Position numbers and translations under genes: made by a program | Part shown: piece by piece, positions 8,585 to 17,250 of the stretch | Position numbering within the stretch: position 1 is the stretch's first letter | Layout: the number at the start of each line of letters is the position of its first letter | The notes under the pieces: generated by a model | What the model saw: only the letters and a program-made list of their open reading frames with translations | The model's database searches: none | What the model was told of the DNA's origin: nothing | Assembly (NCBI RefSeq): GCF_000192435.1 | Contig: NZ_AEUD01000008.1 | Coordinates: forward strand, 62,001-126,000 | Reading direction: 5' to 3' | Source of the DNA: Gordonia neofelifaecis NRRL B-59395 | GTDB taxonomy: Bacteria; Actinomycetota; Actinomycetes; Mycobacteriales; Mycobacteriaceae | Length of the DNA: 64,000 nt

Positions 8585-9373
8585 GGCGGACTCAAGAAGC
8601 CCGGCGGGCTGAAGAAGCCGGGTGGCGCACCCAAGCCCGGCGCCGCAGCGGCTCCGGCGGCAACCGCAGCTCCGGCGGCTGCTGCGGAGACGCCCGCGGC
8701 CCCCGCGGCCAAGGGTCTGGCCATGGGCGGCGGCCTGAAGAAGCCCGGCGGGCTCAAGAAGCCGGGGGCCAAGAAGCCCGGCGCGGCGGCTCCGGCAGCC
8801 GCACCCGCCGCAGAGGCCCCCGCGACGCAGGCCCCGGCCACCGAGGCGTCAGCCACCGAGGCCTCGGCACCGGTCGAGACCGCGGCCACCGAGGGCAAGG
8901 CCAAGGGCTTCGGCATGGCGGGCGGACTCAAGAAGCCCGGTGCCAAGAAGCCCGGCGCCCCCAAGCCCGCTGCCGCTGCCGCTCCGGCGGCCGAGGCCCC
9001 CGCGGAGACGCCCGCTGCGCCGGCCGAGCAGCCGGTCGTCGACGGCGGCGCCGCGACCGGCGAGGGTGCGGCGACCACCGAGGGCACCGAAGGCAAGGCG
9101 AAGGGCTTCGGGATGGCCTCGGGTCTGAAGAAGCCGGGCGCGAAGAAGCCCGGCGCGCCGAAGCCCGCTGCGGCGGCACCCGCGGCACCGGCTCCCGAGC
9201 CGGAGGCCGAGGCCGCGCCTGCCGCGGAGCCGACTCCCGCGGAGCCGGCCTCCGCACCGGTCGAGGCTCCGGCGGAGACCGCTCAGGACGCGCGGACGAT
9301 CGCCGAGACCGGCGCCTCGAAGGCGAAGGGCTTCGGGCTCGCCGCCGGCAAGAAGCGTCCCGGCGCCAAGTAG
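8585..9373 (+). pseudogene. Detached LKKPG-repeat tail of the Fe-S oxidoreductase
   Basis: From 8585 frame +2 reads G-G-L-K-K-P-G-G-L-K-K-P-G and continues to a TAG at 9371-9373. Repeats built on G-G-L-K-K-P-G-A-K-K-P-G and on K-A-K-G-F-G-M-A alternate with Ala/Pro linkers about four times, ending G-K-K-R-P-G-A-K. Rv0338c-type proteins in this group carry such tails, so this is most simply the original C-terminus, now out of frame. An ATG at 8723 could give a 216-aa product, but I see no convincing ribosome-binding site for it. The strong hairpin at 9384-9441 follows. Confidence 0.6.
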
Positions 9374-9383
9374 CAGTCCCTAG

Positions 9384-9441
9384 AAACGCTCATGCCGTTC
9401 TGCGTCACCGATTCGGGTGACGCAGAACGGCATGAGTGTTT
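9384..9441. terminator. Long bidirectional hairpin terminator
   Basis: Arms 9389-9409 and 9416-9436 are perfectly complementary (21 bp) around a 6-nt loop. AAACG on the left pairs with TGTTT on the right, one pair being G-U, which extends the stem to 26 bp with T-rich flanks on each strand. It separates two convergent genes. Confidence 0.88.
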
Positions 9442-9450
9442 TCCGGGACG

Positions 9451-9954
9451 TCAGCTCGCCGTGCCCGGAGTCGCGGTGGTCGTGCCCGGCGTCTGGTTCT
9501 GCTGCCCCGACTGTCCCGGCTGTCCCGGCGCCTGCTCATCGCCGTTCTGCGACCCCGGCGGCATCATCCGCCAGCGCTGATCGCGCCCGAACTGGTTCTG
9601 CATACCGTCGCCGCCGGTGAAACCGCGCATGTCCTCGCCGCGCTCGTAGCGGGAGCCGTGATCCTGATCGTGTCCGCCAGTCTGGTCACCGGTGATGTAT
9701 CCGAGACCGAACGCGAGGCCGAGGCAGGCGAACGCGCCGACACCCGATCCGACGAGCAGCCACTTGCGCTTGACCTCGATCGACTGGGATGCCGCGGCCG
9801 CAGGCACCGGCGCACCGGGTGCGGGCACGGCGGCCTGGGCGTCGGCCTGCGGGACGATCGGTTCGGTCGGAGCGATCGGCTCGGCGGGGGGCGGGGGGGC
9901 CTGCGGGTCCGCGGCCGCCGGGTCGTGCTGCTGGGGTTCGTTCGGGTCAGTCAT
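9451..9954 (-). CDS. Pro-rich single-pass membrane protein
   Basis: 167 aa. The N-terminal 60 residues are rich in Pro, Ala, Gln and Asp and probably cytoplasmic; a K-R-K-W motif precedes one transmembrane helix (about residues 65-90). The outer part is hydrophilic, with Gly, Gln, Asp and Met, and ends in a Pro/Gly/Gln/Thr-rich stretch. Such small proteins are common in Gordonia and Rhodococcus and have no assigned role. A lipoprotein gene lies 121 bp upstream in the same direction, and the 9384-9441 hairpin lies downstream. Confidence 0.6.
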   Translation of the reverse strand: MTDPNEPQQHDPAAADPQAPPPPAEPIAPTEPIVPQADAQAAVPAPGAPVPAAAASQSIEVKRKWLLVGSGVGAFACLGLAFGLGYITGDQTGGHDQDHGSRYERGEDMRGFTGGDGMQNQFGRDQRWRMMPPGSQNGDEQAPGQPGQSGQQNQTPGTTTATPGTAS

Positions 9955-10075
9955 GCTCGGTCGATCCTCTTATCCGGTGGCGACGATCGTCGCCGTCGAC
10001 CACCGAGGAAACCCGCGGCCCCTGTGAGGTCGCTGGGACCGACGTGCGGATCTCCTCCGAGCCCGCGAAACGCCC

Positions 10076-10495
10076 CTATCCGGCGACGGTGACCTGATAG
10101 ATCAGCGTGGACGCACCGGCCGACGCGGTCGGCGACGATCCGACGTTCACCCAGATCTGCTTGCCGTCGACGTCCTTGCTCAGCAGGACCGACTTCGACT
10201 GCGGGTCGTCGACTCGCGAGGACTCCTCGAAGCCGGCGTCGGTGAGCTCGGTGACCGCATTGGTCAAAGCGTTTCCGTCGGATGCCTTCGCCTGCACGGT
10301 GACCTGCCATTTGGGCGATTCGCCCGAGGCGGTGAGCACCGCCCCGTCGACCAGCGGGACGTCGGACTCCGGGAAATCCGACGGCAGTGCGACGCCCGGT
10401 CGAGTCGGCTCGTCGTCCGAACCACAAGCCATGAGGAATGTGCTCGCACACACCATGATCAGCGCGGCTGCCAGCAGTCTGCGAAAATCCTTCAT
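10076..10495 (-). CDS. Small secreted lipoprotein
   Basis: 139 aa. A basic start (M-K-D-F-R-R) and hydrophobic stretch end in the lipobox L-M-A-C, so Cys24 should be lipid-modified and the protein anchored outside the membrane. The mature part is about 115 aa with a G-S-D-D-E linker and a mixed alpha/beta domain (W-Q-V-T-V-Q, I-W-V-N-V-G, T-L-I-Y-Q-V-T-V). I do not recognise the family. It is divergent from the Mrp operon across an 83-bp gap, so both promoters must share that space; any link to the antiporter is inference. Confidence 0.65.
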   Translation of the reverse strand: MKDFRRLLAAALIMVCASTFLMACGSDDEPTRPGVALPSDFPESDVPLVDGAVLTASGESPKWQVTVQAKASDGNALTNAVTELTDAGFEESSRVDDPQSKSVLLSKDVDGKQIWVNVGSSPTASAGASTLIYQVTVAG

Positions 10496-10578
10496 AGGGA
10501 GAACGGTAAGGTAGACCTCAAGTTCGCGTCACCACGACACCCCGCCCGCCCGTCCTCGACACAAGTCGGAGTGCCATT

Positions 10579-13464
10579 TTGATCCTGGTATTGATCGCCC
10601 TGGCCGTCAGTGCGCTCATTTCACCACCGATCATCAAGACGCTCGGGTCACGCGGTTTCTACGTCCTCGCGCTCGCTCCGGCGGCCGGACTCGTATGGGT
10701 GGCCGCCAACTGGCCGACGCCGGGCGAGCCGCCCCGCACGGAGACGATCAGCTGGATCCCCAGCCTCGACATGGACATCGTGCTGCGATTCGACACGCTG
10801 TCGGCGATCATGTCGGTCCTGATCCTCGGGGTCGGCGCACTGGTGCTGGTCTACTGCGCCAACTACTTCCAGGAGATGCGCCGTCGAGTCGCGGTCTTCG
10901 GCGGCGAGCTGGTGGCCTTCGCCGGTGCCATGTTCAGCCTGGTGGTCAGCGACAACACCCTGGTCATGTACGTGTTCTGGGAGGCGACCACCGTCCTGTC
11001 GTTCATGCTGGTCGGCTTCAACGCCGTCCGTGCGACGTCGCGGCGCGCGGCCACCCAGGCCTTGCTGGTCACCACCTTCGGCGGACTCGCGATGCTGGTG
11101 GGCATCATCATGCTCGGCGAACGGACGGGCAGCTACCTGCTGTCGGACCTCGTCGCGCACCCGCCGACCGGCGGCGTCTACATCGACGTCGCGGTGATCC
11201 TGGTGCTGATCGGCGCACTGTCGAAGTCGGCGATCGTGCCGTTCCATTTCTGGCTCCCCGGCGCCATGGCGGCGCCGACTCCGGTCAGCGCCTACCTGCA
11301 CGCCGCCGCGATGGTGAAGGCGGGCATCTACCTGGTGGCCCGCCTCGCCCCCGCCTTCGCGCCGCTCGTCAGCTGGCAGGTCATGGTGATCGGGCTCGGC
11401 CTGCTGACGATGGTGCTAGGCGGCTGGCGCTCGTTGCGAGAGCTGGACCTCAAGCTGATCCTCGCCTTCGGCACCGTCTCGCAGCTCGGCTTCATGATGG
11501 TGCTGGTCGGCATCGGCGATGCCAACGTGGCGATGGCCGGCCTGGCCATGGTGGTCGCGCACGCGATGTTCAAGGCCTGCCTGTTCATGGTCGTCGGCAT
11601 CATCGACAAGTCCACCGGCACCCGCGACATCCGCAAGCTCGCGCGACTCGGGCAACGACTGCCCGTCCTGGCGGTGACCGCCGCGGTGGCCGGAGCGAGC
11701 ATGGCCGGTCTGCCGTTCACCCTCGGCTTCGTGGGGAAGGAGACGGCGTTCGGCAGTGTCTGGGACACCGGTGCGCTCTCCCCGCTGCAACGGCACACCG
11801 TCGACGTGGTCCTGCTGGTCGGTTCGATCATCACCTTCGCCTACACCACCCGTTTCCTGTGGGGCGCCTTCGGCCGGAAGGTCAGGCATCTGCCGACGCG
11901 CGCCGTCGCCCAGCTGGAACCGCCCGCGGTGATGTTCCAGGTGCCGCCGGCCCTGCTGTCCGCGACCGGAGTGATCGCCGCGTTCGCCTCCGGCTGGATC
12001 GGCTCGCTCTTCGAGCCGTACGCCGAATCCCTGCCCGCATACGGCGAGGAGCTCGAGCACCTCGCCCAGTGGCACGGCTTCGGTCTGCCCGTGGTGTTCT
12101 CCATCATCGTGGTGGCCGGTGGCGCCGGCCTCTTCATGTTCCTCCGGGCACGACGCGCGCACGTCTTCGTCCATCCGCCGCGGCTCAACGCCGACCGGAT
12201 CTACGACCGCACGCTTCGCGCGGCCGACACCGTGTCCCTGTGGGTCACCCGGAACACCCAGCGCGGCTCGCTGCCGATCACCCAGGGCGTCATCCTGACC
12301 ACCGCGGTGCTGCTGCCGGTCACCGTCCTCTTCCTCGGCAGCAGGCAGACACTGCACATCAGCGGATTCAACACCGCCGACGAGATCGTCATCGGCTTCG
12401 TGATGGTGTCCGCGGCCGTCGCGACCGCCGTCCTGCGCAATCGGCTGGCGGGCCTGCTGACCCTCGGCATCACCGGCTACGGCTGCGGTGCGCTGTTCGC
12501 CATGTACGGGGCTCCCGATCTCGCGCTCACCCAGTTCCTGGTCGAGAGTCTGACGCTGGTCGTGTTCGTTCTCGTGCTGCGCAAGCTGCCCCCCGAAGCG
12601 ACACCCAAGCAACGGACCGGTCACCGGCCCGTGCGGATCGTGATCGCCGTCGCCTTCGGCGCGATGCTCGTGCTGATCGGTCTGTTCGCCGCCGCGGCGC
12701 GCTCCACCGAACCCCTGCACGTGTACCTCGGCGACGCCGCCTACGAGTTCGGGCACGGGGCCAACGCCGTGAATGTGCTGCTGGTCGACATCCGCGCCTG
12801 GGACACCCTCGGCGAGATCTCGGTGCTGATCGTCGCCGCGACCGGTGTCGCCTCCATGGTCTTCCGGAGCCGCAGATTCGGTGCCGTCCCGCGCGTCACC
12901 GAGTCCGCGCTGGCCGAGCGCCGCAACGGCGACGACCCGTCGCACGGCCGAACCACCTGGCTCCGTGGCAGCGAGATGCGCGACCCGTCGCAGCGCTCAC
13001 TCATCCTCGAGGCCACCACCCGGCTGGTGTTCCCGACGCTGGTCGTGCTGTCGGTGTACTTCTTCTTCGCCGGGCACAACGCCCCCGGCGGCGGCTTCGC
13101 CGGCGGCCTCGTGATGGGCCTGGCCCTGGTTCTCCGATACCTGGCGGGCGGCCGCTACGAGCTCGGCGAGGCGATGCGCATCGAAGCGGGAACCATCCTC
13201 GGCGCCGGTCTGGCGATCTCGGCGACGACCGCCGCGGTGTCCCTGTTTCTGGGCGCGCCCGCGCTCTCGTCCGCCGTGATCGAGATGCATCTGCCGGTGT
13301 TCGGCGAGGTCCACATCGTCACCGCGCTCTTCTTCGACCTCGGCATCTATCTCATCGTGGTCGGCCTGGTCCTCGACATCCTGCGCAGCCTCGGCGCCCG
13401 GCTCGACGTCGTCGACCCGCCGACCCCGACGACCCCGGCGCCCGAACCCGAGGAGGTGAAGTGA
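10579..13464 (+). CDS. mrpA: Na+/H+ antiporter Mrp subunit A (A-B fusion)
   Basis: 961 aa from a TTG preceded by GGAG. MrpA resembles the proton-pumping NuoL subunit of complex I: the N-terminal about 500 residues hold the proton-antiporter fold, with H-F-W-L-P-G-A-M and A-P-T-P-V-S-A-Y-L-H at about residues 215-240. The C-terminal about 200 residues, after the hydrophilic segment near G-D-D-P-S-H, carry the MrpB-type domain (F-F-A-G-H-N-A-P-G-G-G-F), so no separate mrpB is needed. It is the first gene of the operon and its TGA overlaps the next ATG by one base. The complex exports Na+ in exchange for H+. Confidence 0.92.
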   Translation: MILVLIALAVSALISPPIIKTLGSRGFYVLALAPAAGLVWVAANWPTPGEPPRTETISWIPSLDMDIVLRFDTLSAIMSVLILGVGALVLVYCANYFQEMRRRVAVFGGELVAFAGAMFSLVVSDNTLVMYVFWEATTVLSFMLVGFNAVRATSRRAATQALLVTTFGGLAMLVGIIMLGERTGSYLLSDLVAHPPTGGVYIDVAVILVLIGALSKSAIVPFHFWLPGAMAAPTPVSAYLHAAAMVKAGIYLVARLAPAFAPLVSWQVMVIGLGLLTMVLGGWRSLRELDLKLILAFGTVSQLGFMMVLVGIGDANVAMAGLAMVVAHAMFKACLFMVVGIIDKSTGTRDIRKLARLGQRLPVLAVTAAVAGASMAGLPFTLGFVGKETAFGSVWDTGALSPLQRHTVDVVLLVGSIITFAYTTRFLWGAFGRKVRHLPTRAVAQLEPPAVMFQVPPALLSATGVIAAFASGWIGSLFEPYAESLPAYGEELEHLAQWHGFGLPVVFSIIVVAGGAGLFMFLRARRAHVFVHPPRLNADRIYDRTLRAADTVSLWVTRNTQRGSLPITQGVILTTAVLLPVTVLFLGSRQTLHISGFNTADEIVIGFVMVSAAVATAVLRNRLAGLLTLGITGYGCGALFAMYGAPDLALTQFLVESLTLVVFVLVLRKLPPEATPKQRTGHRPVRIVIAVAFGAMLVLIGLFAAAARSTEPLHVYLGDAAYEFGHGANAVNVLLVDIRAWDTLGEISVLIVAATGVASMVFRSRRFGAVPRVTESALAERRNGDDPSHGRTTWLRGSEMRDPSQRSLILEATTRLVFPTLVVLSVYFFFAGHNAPGGGFAGGLVMGLALVLRYLAGGRYELGEAMRIEAGTILGAGLAISATTAAVSLFLGAPALSSAVIEMHLPVFGEVHIVTALFFDLGIYLIVVGLVLDILRSLGARLDVVDPPTPTTPAPEPEEVK

Positions 13465-14114
13465 TGTCGGTGAACCTCGGACTCCTGATCGTCGTCGGAG
13501 CGATGGCTGCCGCCGGCGTCTACCTGCTCACCGAGCGCAGCCTGATCCGCATGCTGTTCGGTCTGCTGCTGGTCGGCAACGCGCTCAACCTGATGATCCT
13601 CGTGCTGTCCGGTCCGCCCGGCCATCCCCCGATCCGCGGCCGCGAGACCAACGGACCGAACTTCGACACCGACCCGCTGGCCCAGGGCATGGTCCTCACC
13701 GCGATCGTGATCACCCTCGGCATCGCGGCCTTCGTTCTGGCGGTCACGTATCGGCTGTTCAAGATCAACCAGGCCGCCGAGGAGGAGAAGAAGCTCCTCG
13801 GACAGGAGGTCGCGACCGACGACGAACTCGGCGACGACGAGGAAGACATCAAGATCCTCACCGGCACGCCGCAGACGCAGCCCGACCGCGACCGCAGCGA
13901 CGATCCGACCACCGGCGCGGACACCGTCGTCGGCGATCTCTTCGACAAGCGGGGCAATCCGTTGACGGCCGAGGAATTCATCGCCGCCCACGTGAACGTT
14001 CACGAACCCGACCTGATGCCGGAGGACGCGGCCGTCATCGAGCAACTGCCCGACGACGGCGACGAGATGCCCACGGACGCCGACGAGCCCGACGACGAGG
14101 AGGCGACCCGATGA
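13464..14114 (+). CDS. mrpC: Na+/H+ antiporter Mrp subunit C with long acidic tail
   Basis: 216 aa. ATG at 13464 is chosen because it overlaps the mrpA stop and starts the NuoK-like domain. Residues 1-100 hold three helices with the family segments L-L-V-G-N-A-L-N-L and D-P-L-A-Q-G-M-V-L-T-A-I-V-I. MrpC proteins are usually near 110-125 aa; here about 110 extra, strongly acidic cytoplasmic residues follow (D-D-E-L-G-D-D-E-E-D, ending D-D-E-E-A-T-R). The role of the tail is unknown. The stop overlaps mrpD by 4 bp. Confidence 0.9.
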   Translation: MSVNLGLLIVVGAMAAAGVYLLTERSLIRMLFGLLLVGNALNLMILVLSGPPGHPPIRGRETNGPNFDTDPLAQGMVLTAIVITLGIAAFVLAVTYRLFKINQAAEEEKKLLGQEVATDDELGDDEEDIKILTGTPQTQPDRDRSDDPTTGADTVVGDLFDKRGNPLTAEEFIAAHVNVHEPDLMPEDAAVIEQLPDDGDEMPTDADEPDDEEATR

Positions 14115-15748
14115 TCCCGCAGACATCGTGGATCTCCGTGCTGATCGTCCTCCCGACCATGGTGCCGCTGCTCGCGGCGGCCGTCACCCTGCTCGCCGGC
14201 CGCAGTCCGACGATCCAGCGGGCGGTCACCGTCACCGCCATCGGCATCGCCCTCATCGCGTCCGGAATGATGCTGTACCTGACGAGCGGCCACGGGACCT
14301 TCGCGGTCAACGTCGGCGGCTGGGACGGACGCGGCATCGCAGGCTCCCCGCTCGGCATCACCCTGGTCGTCGACCGCCTCGCCGCGTTGATGCTGGTGAT
14401 CTCGCTGACCGTGTTGCTGTGCGTCGTCGTGTACGCGATCGGGCAGGGCATCCGCGACGGCACCACCGAGCAGCCGGTGTCGATCTTCCTGCCGACCTAC
14501 CTGATCCTGACCGCCGGGGTGTGCAACTCGTTCCTCGCGGGTGACCTGTTCAACCTGTACGTCTCGTTCGAGGTCCTCCTCGCCGCGAGCTTCGTGCTCC
14601 TCACCCTCGGTGCGAGCGCCGATCGGGTGCGTGCGGGCGCGTCGTACATCATGGTGTCGATGGTGTCGTCGCTGATCTTCCTGGCGGGCATCGCCTTCGC
14701 CTACGCGACCACCGGAACGCTCAACCTCGCCGAGATGGCGGTGCGCCTCGACGACGTCCCGGACGGCACACGCAACGCCCTGTACGCGGTTCTGCTGGTC
14801 GCCTTCGGCATCAAGGCCGCCGTGTTCCCGCTGTCCACCTGGCTGCCCGACTCCTATCCGACGGCGCCCGCCCCGGTGACGGCGGTGTTCGCCGGACTGC
14901 TGACGAAGGTCGGCGTGTACGCGCTGATCCGGACGCACACCCTGCTGTTCCCCGGCGGCTCGATGGACAACGTCCTGATGGTCGCCGGACTGCTGACGAT
15001 GCTGGTCGGCATCTTCGGCGCGATCGCGCAGTCGGACATCAAACGTCTGCTGTCGTTCACGCTGGTCAGCCACATCGGTTACATGGTCTTCGGCATCGCC
15101 GTCGGCTCGCAGCTGTCAACGTCGGCGGCCATCTTCTACGTCGCGCACCACATCCTCGTGCAGACGACGCTGTTCCTGGTGGTCGGACTCATCGAGCGCC
15201 AGGCCGGGTCGGCGTCGCTCCGCAGACTCGGCGGACTCATCGCCAGCCCGCTGCTCGCCGGCCTGTTCCTGATCCCGGCGCTGAACCTCGGCGGGATCCC
15301 GCCGTTCTCCGGGTTCATCGGCAAGGTCGCGCTGCTCGAGGCGGGCACCGCCGACGGATCGGTGCTCGCGTGGATCCTGGTCGGCGGCTCGGTGGTCACC
15401 AGCCTGCTCACGCTCTACGTGATGGCCCGTATCTGGACCAAGGCGTTCTGGCGGGCCCGCGCGGATGCACCCGAGGGTTCGATGGCCTCCAGCACTGCCT
15501 CGGCGCTCATCGAAGAGGGCACCGACGTACTGCTCGAAGATCGCGAGGACGTCGGACGCATGCCTCCCGCCATGGTCCTGCCGACCATGGCGATGGTCGG
15601 AGCCGGCCTCGCACTGACCGTGTGGGGCGGCCAGATCTTCCACTTCACCGACGACGCCGCCGACGGTGTCCTCGACCGCAGCCAGTACATCTCGACCGTG
15701 CTGCACCACTCCGACGAAGCGCACCCGACGGACGGAGGCCAGCGATGA
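14111..15748 (+). CDS. mrpD: Na+/H+ antiporter Mrp subunit D
   Basis: 545 aa, NuoN/NuoM-like proton-translocating subunit with about 14 helices. Motifs include F-N-L-Y-V-S-F-E-V at about residues 150-158 (the conserved membrane Glu) and K-A-A-V-F-P-L-S-T-W-L-P-D-S-Y-P-T-A-P (about 235-255). The residues after about 450 form a hydrophilic insert before a last helix. ATG overlaps the mrpC stop (ATGA) and the TGA overlaps mrpE, so translation is likely coupled. Confidence 0.93.
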   Translation: MIPQTSWISVLIVLPTMVPLLAAAVTLLAGRSPTIQRAVTVTAIGIALIASGMMLYLTSGHGTFAVNVGGWDGRGIAGSPLGITLVVDRLAALMLVISLTVLLCVVVYAIGQGIRDGTTEQPVSIFLPTYLILTAGVCNSFLAGDLFNLYVSFEVLLAASFVLLTLGASADRVRAGASYIMVSMVSSLIFLAGIAFAYATTGTLNLAEMAVRLDDVPDGTRNALYAVLLVAFGIKAAVFPLSTWLPDSYPTAPAPVTAVFAGLLTKVGVYALIRTHTLLFPGGSMDNVLMVAGLLTMLVGIFGAIAQSDIKRLLSFTLVSHIGYMVFGIAVGSQLSTSAAIFYVAHHILVQTTLFLVVGLIERQAGSASLRRLGGLIASPLLAGLFLIPALNLGGIPPFSGFIGKVALLEAGTADGSVLAWILVGGSVVTSLLTLYVMARIWTKAFWRARADAPEGSMASSTASALIEEGTDVLLEDREDVGRMPPAMVLPTMAMVGAGLALTVWGGQIFHFTDDAADGVLDRSQYISTVLHHSDEAHPTDGGQR

Positions 15749-16527
15749 GCAACGCTCCGTTCCCCGATCGCCCGCATGCCAAGCCCGTCGGCAAGCGTCC
15801 GGTCGCGGCGTTCTTCGGCAATCTGTGGCGCGTCACGCTGGTCCATCTGGCGTGGCCCGCCGTGCGGTCGTACGTGTGGCTGAACGAGAATCTGCACGCG
15901 CCCGCGTGGACCGGTGGATCCCTTCGCGATTTCGGCGTCCGCCTCTGGGGCTTCGCGTGGCTGACGTTCGTGTGGGTACTGCTGTGGGGCGACATCACGT
16001 GGGGCAACATCGTCGTCGGCGCCGTGATCGCGCTGCTGGTGATGGTGGTGCTACCGCTGCCCCGCGTTCCGGTCGAGGGCCGGTTCCACCCGATCGCTGC
16101 GTTGAAGCTGATCGCGACGATGATCTACAACTTCTTCATCTCCAGTGCACAGGTCGCCTGGGCCTCGGTCGCACCCGGCGACCCGCCGCTGGGTGCCGTG
16201 GTCCGCGTGCACATGGCGATCAAGTCGGACCTCACGCTCACCCTGGCCGTCGACTACATCAATCTGGTGCCCGGCACCATGGTCGTCGAGATCGACCAGG
16301 ACCAGCGCATGCTGTACATCCATGTCTTCGACGTGCGCAAGCAGAAGTACATCGACGAGTTCCTCCGGCAGATGGCGTACGTGGAGCGCCAGTTCATCAA
16401 GACCTTCGAACGCGACGACGAGTGGCACGCCAGCCCGTTCCACGGCATCGACGACGACTACCACCACGTACCGTTCAGCGACCGCCGGCGCGTCGCCGAG
16501 CAGGATCCCTCGCGGAAGGAGAAGTGA
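15745..16527 (+). CDS. mrpE: Na+/H+ antiporter Mrp subunit E
   Basis: 260 aa. The first 65 residues are a hydrophilic extension plus an amphipathic stretch (W-R-V-T-L-V-H-L-A-W-P-A-V-R) not found in the short MrpE proteins of firmicutes (about 160 aa). The MrpE core follows: G-F-A-W-L-T-F-V-W-V-L-L-W-G, helices, and L-T-L-A-V-D-Y-I-N-L-V-P-G-T near residue 170. It is an accessory subunit needed for a full Mrp complex. Start chosen by the ATGA overlap with mrpD. Confidence 0.88.
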   Translation: MSNAPFPDRPHAKPVGKRPVAAFFGNLWRVTLVHLAWPAVRSYVWLNENLHAPAWTGGSLRDFGVRLWGFAWLTFVWVLLWGDITWGNIVVGAVIALLVMVVLPLPRVPVEGRFHPIAALKLIATMIYNFFISSAQVAWASVAPGDPPLGAVVRVHMAIKSDLTLTLAVDYINLVPGTMVVEIDQDQRMLYIHVFDVRKQKYIDEFLRQMAYVERQFIKTFERDDEWHASPFHGIDDDYHHVPFSDRRRVAEQDPSRKEK

Positions 16528-16790
16528 TGACCGTCGTCTGGATCATCAGCGCCACGATGCTGCTCACCGCCGTCCTCCTGACCACGTACCGGACGCTGCG
16601 CGGGCCGACCACGCTCGACCGCCTCGTCGGCGTCGACGCGATCGTCGCCATCTCGATCTGCGGACTGTCGGTGTGGGTCGCCTACACCACCGACACCACG
16701 GTGGTGCCCGGGATCGTCGCGCTCAGCCTGGTCGGCTTCATCGGGTCGATCGCCGTCGCCCGCTTCCGAGTGAGGGACGACCAGCAGTGA
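16527..16790 (+). CDS. mrpF: Na+/H+ antiporter Mrp subunit F
   Basis: 87 aa, three predicted helices, with the MrpF/PhaF signature R-T-L-R-G-P-T-T-L-D-R-L-V-G-V-D-A in residues 22-40. Normal length for the family. Start chosen by the TGATG junction with mrpE; it ends in a GTGA overlap with mrpG. Confidence 0.9.
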   Translation: MTVVWIISATMLLTAVLLTTYRTLRGPTTLDRLVGVDAIVAISICGLSVWVAYTTDTTVVPGIVALSLVGFIGSIAVARFRVRDDQQ

Positions 16791-17116
16791 TCATCGACAT
16801 CATCGCCGCCGCACTGATCCTCACCGGGTCGCTGCTCGCCCTGACCGCGGCCATCGGCATCGTCCGATTCCCCGACACCCTCAGCCGCATGCACGCGGCC
16901 ACCAAGCCGCAGACGTTCGGCATGATCCTCGTGTTGATCGGCGCCTTCATCAAGCTCGACGGCCACCCGGACGGCGGCATGCTGGTCCTCACCGGACTGT
17001 TCACGCTGATCACCGCGCCCGTGGTCGCGCAGCGCGTGGGGCGGCTGGTCTACCGCGAGCAGGCGCTGGGCAAGACGGTACTGGACGAGGACGAGTTGGC
17101 GCCGCGCGGGGATTGA
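16787..17116 (+). CDS. mrpG: Na+/H+ antiporter Mrp subunit G
   Basis: 109 aa with three helices. The family signature R-F-P-D-T-L-S-R-M-H-A-A-T-K-P is at about residues 26-40. GTG start overlaps the mrpF stop. It is the last operon gene, followed by a repeat at 17135-17162. All six proteins form one hetero-oligomeric membrane complex for Na+ extrusion and pH homeostasis. Confidence 0.92.
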   Translation: MIIDIIAAALILTGSLLALTAAIGIVRFPDTLSRMHAATKPQTFGMILVLIGAFIKLDGHPDGGMLVLTGLFTLITAPVVAQRVGRLVYREQALGKTVLDEDELAPRGD

Positions 17117-17134
17117 GCGGGGCGCTCCCTCGCT

Positions 17135-17162
17135 GGTTGAGCGAGCGCAGCGAGTCGAAACC
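17135..17162. repeat. 28-bp dispersed repeat, copy A
   Basis: It is identical at 27 of 28 positions to 55823-55850, and contains the GAGCGCAGCGAGTC core. It lies between the convergent mrpG and ybdK genes. This type of dispersed GCGAGCGCAGCGAG element is frequent between genes in Gordonia and Rhodococcus genomes. Confidence 0.7.
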
Positions 17163-17250
17163 CCCGTGACAACCAGCGCGACTCACCTGGTCTCGACCGA
17201 CGCCTCGGCTTTCGGCCTCGGAAATCGGCTCGACCTGTCGCTCCGCTCCA

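Noticed and set aside
6181-9096. 971-codon open frame on the minus strand opposite the Fe-S oxidoreductase
   Set aside because: It is a by-product of high GC on the opposite strand. The plus strand has family motifs, and the minus frame has none and is full of low-complexity Arg/Ala/Asp-rich sequence.
10496-10578. AAGGTAGACCTC considered as an iron box between the lipoprotein gene and mrpA
   Set aside because: The half-site spacing does not fit the 19-bp IdeR consensus.
11416-12945. 509-codon minus-strand frame opposite mrpA
   Set aside because: Its translation is rich in His, Gln, Glu and Arg without structure, as expected from the complement of a membrane-protein gene.
10695-13463. Long Arg-rich extension in front of mrpC
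   Set aside because: The frame is open through mrpA only by chance of GC content; the real mrpC starts at the ATG overlapping the mrpA stop.
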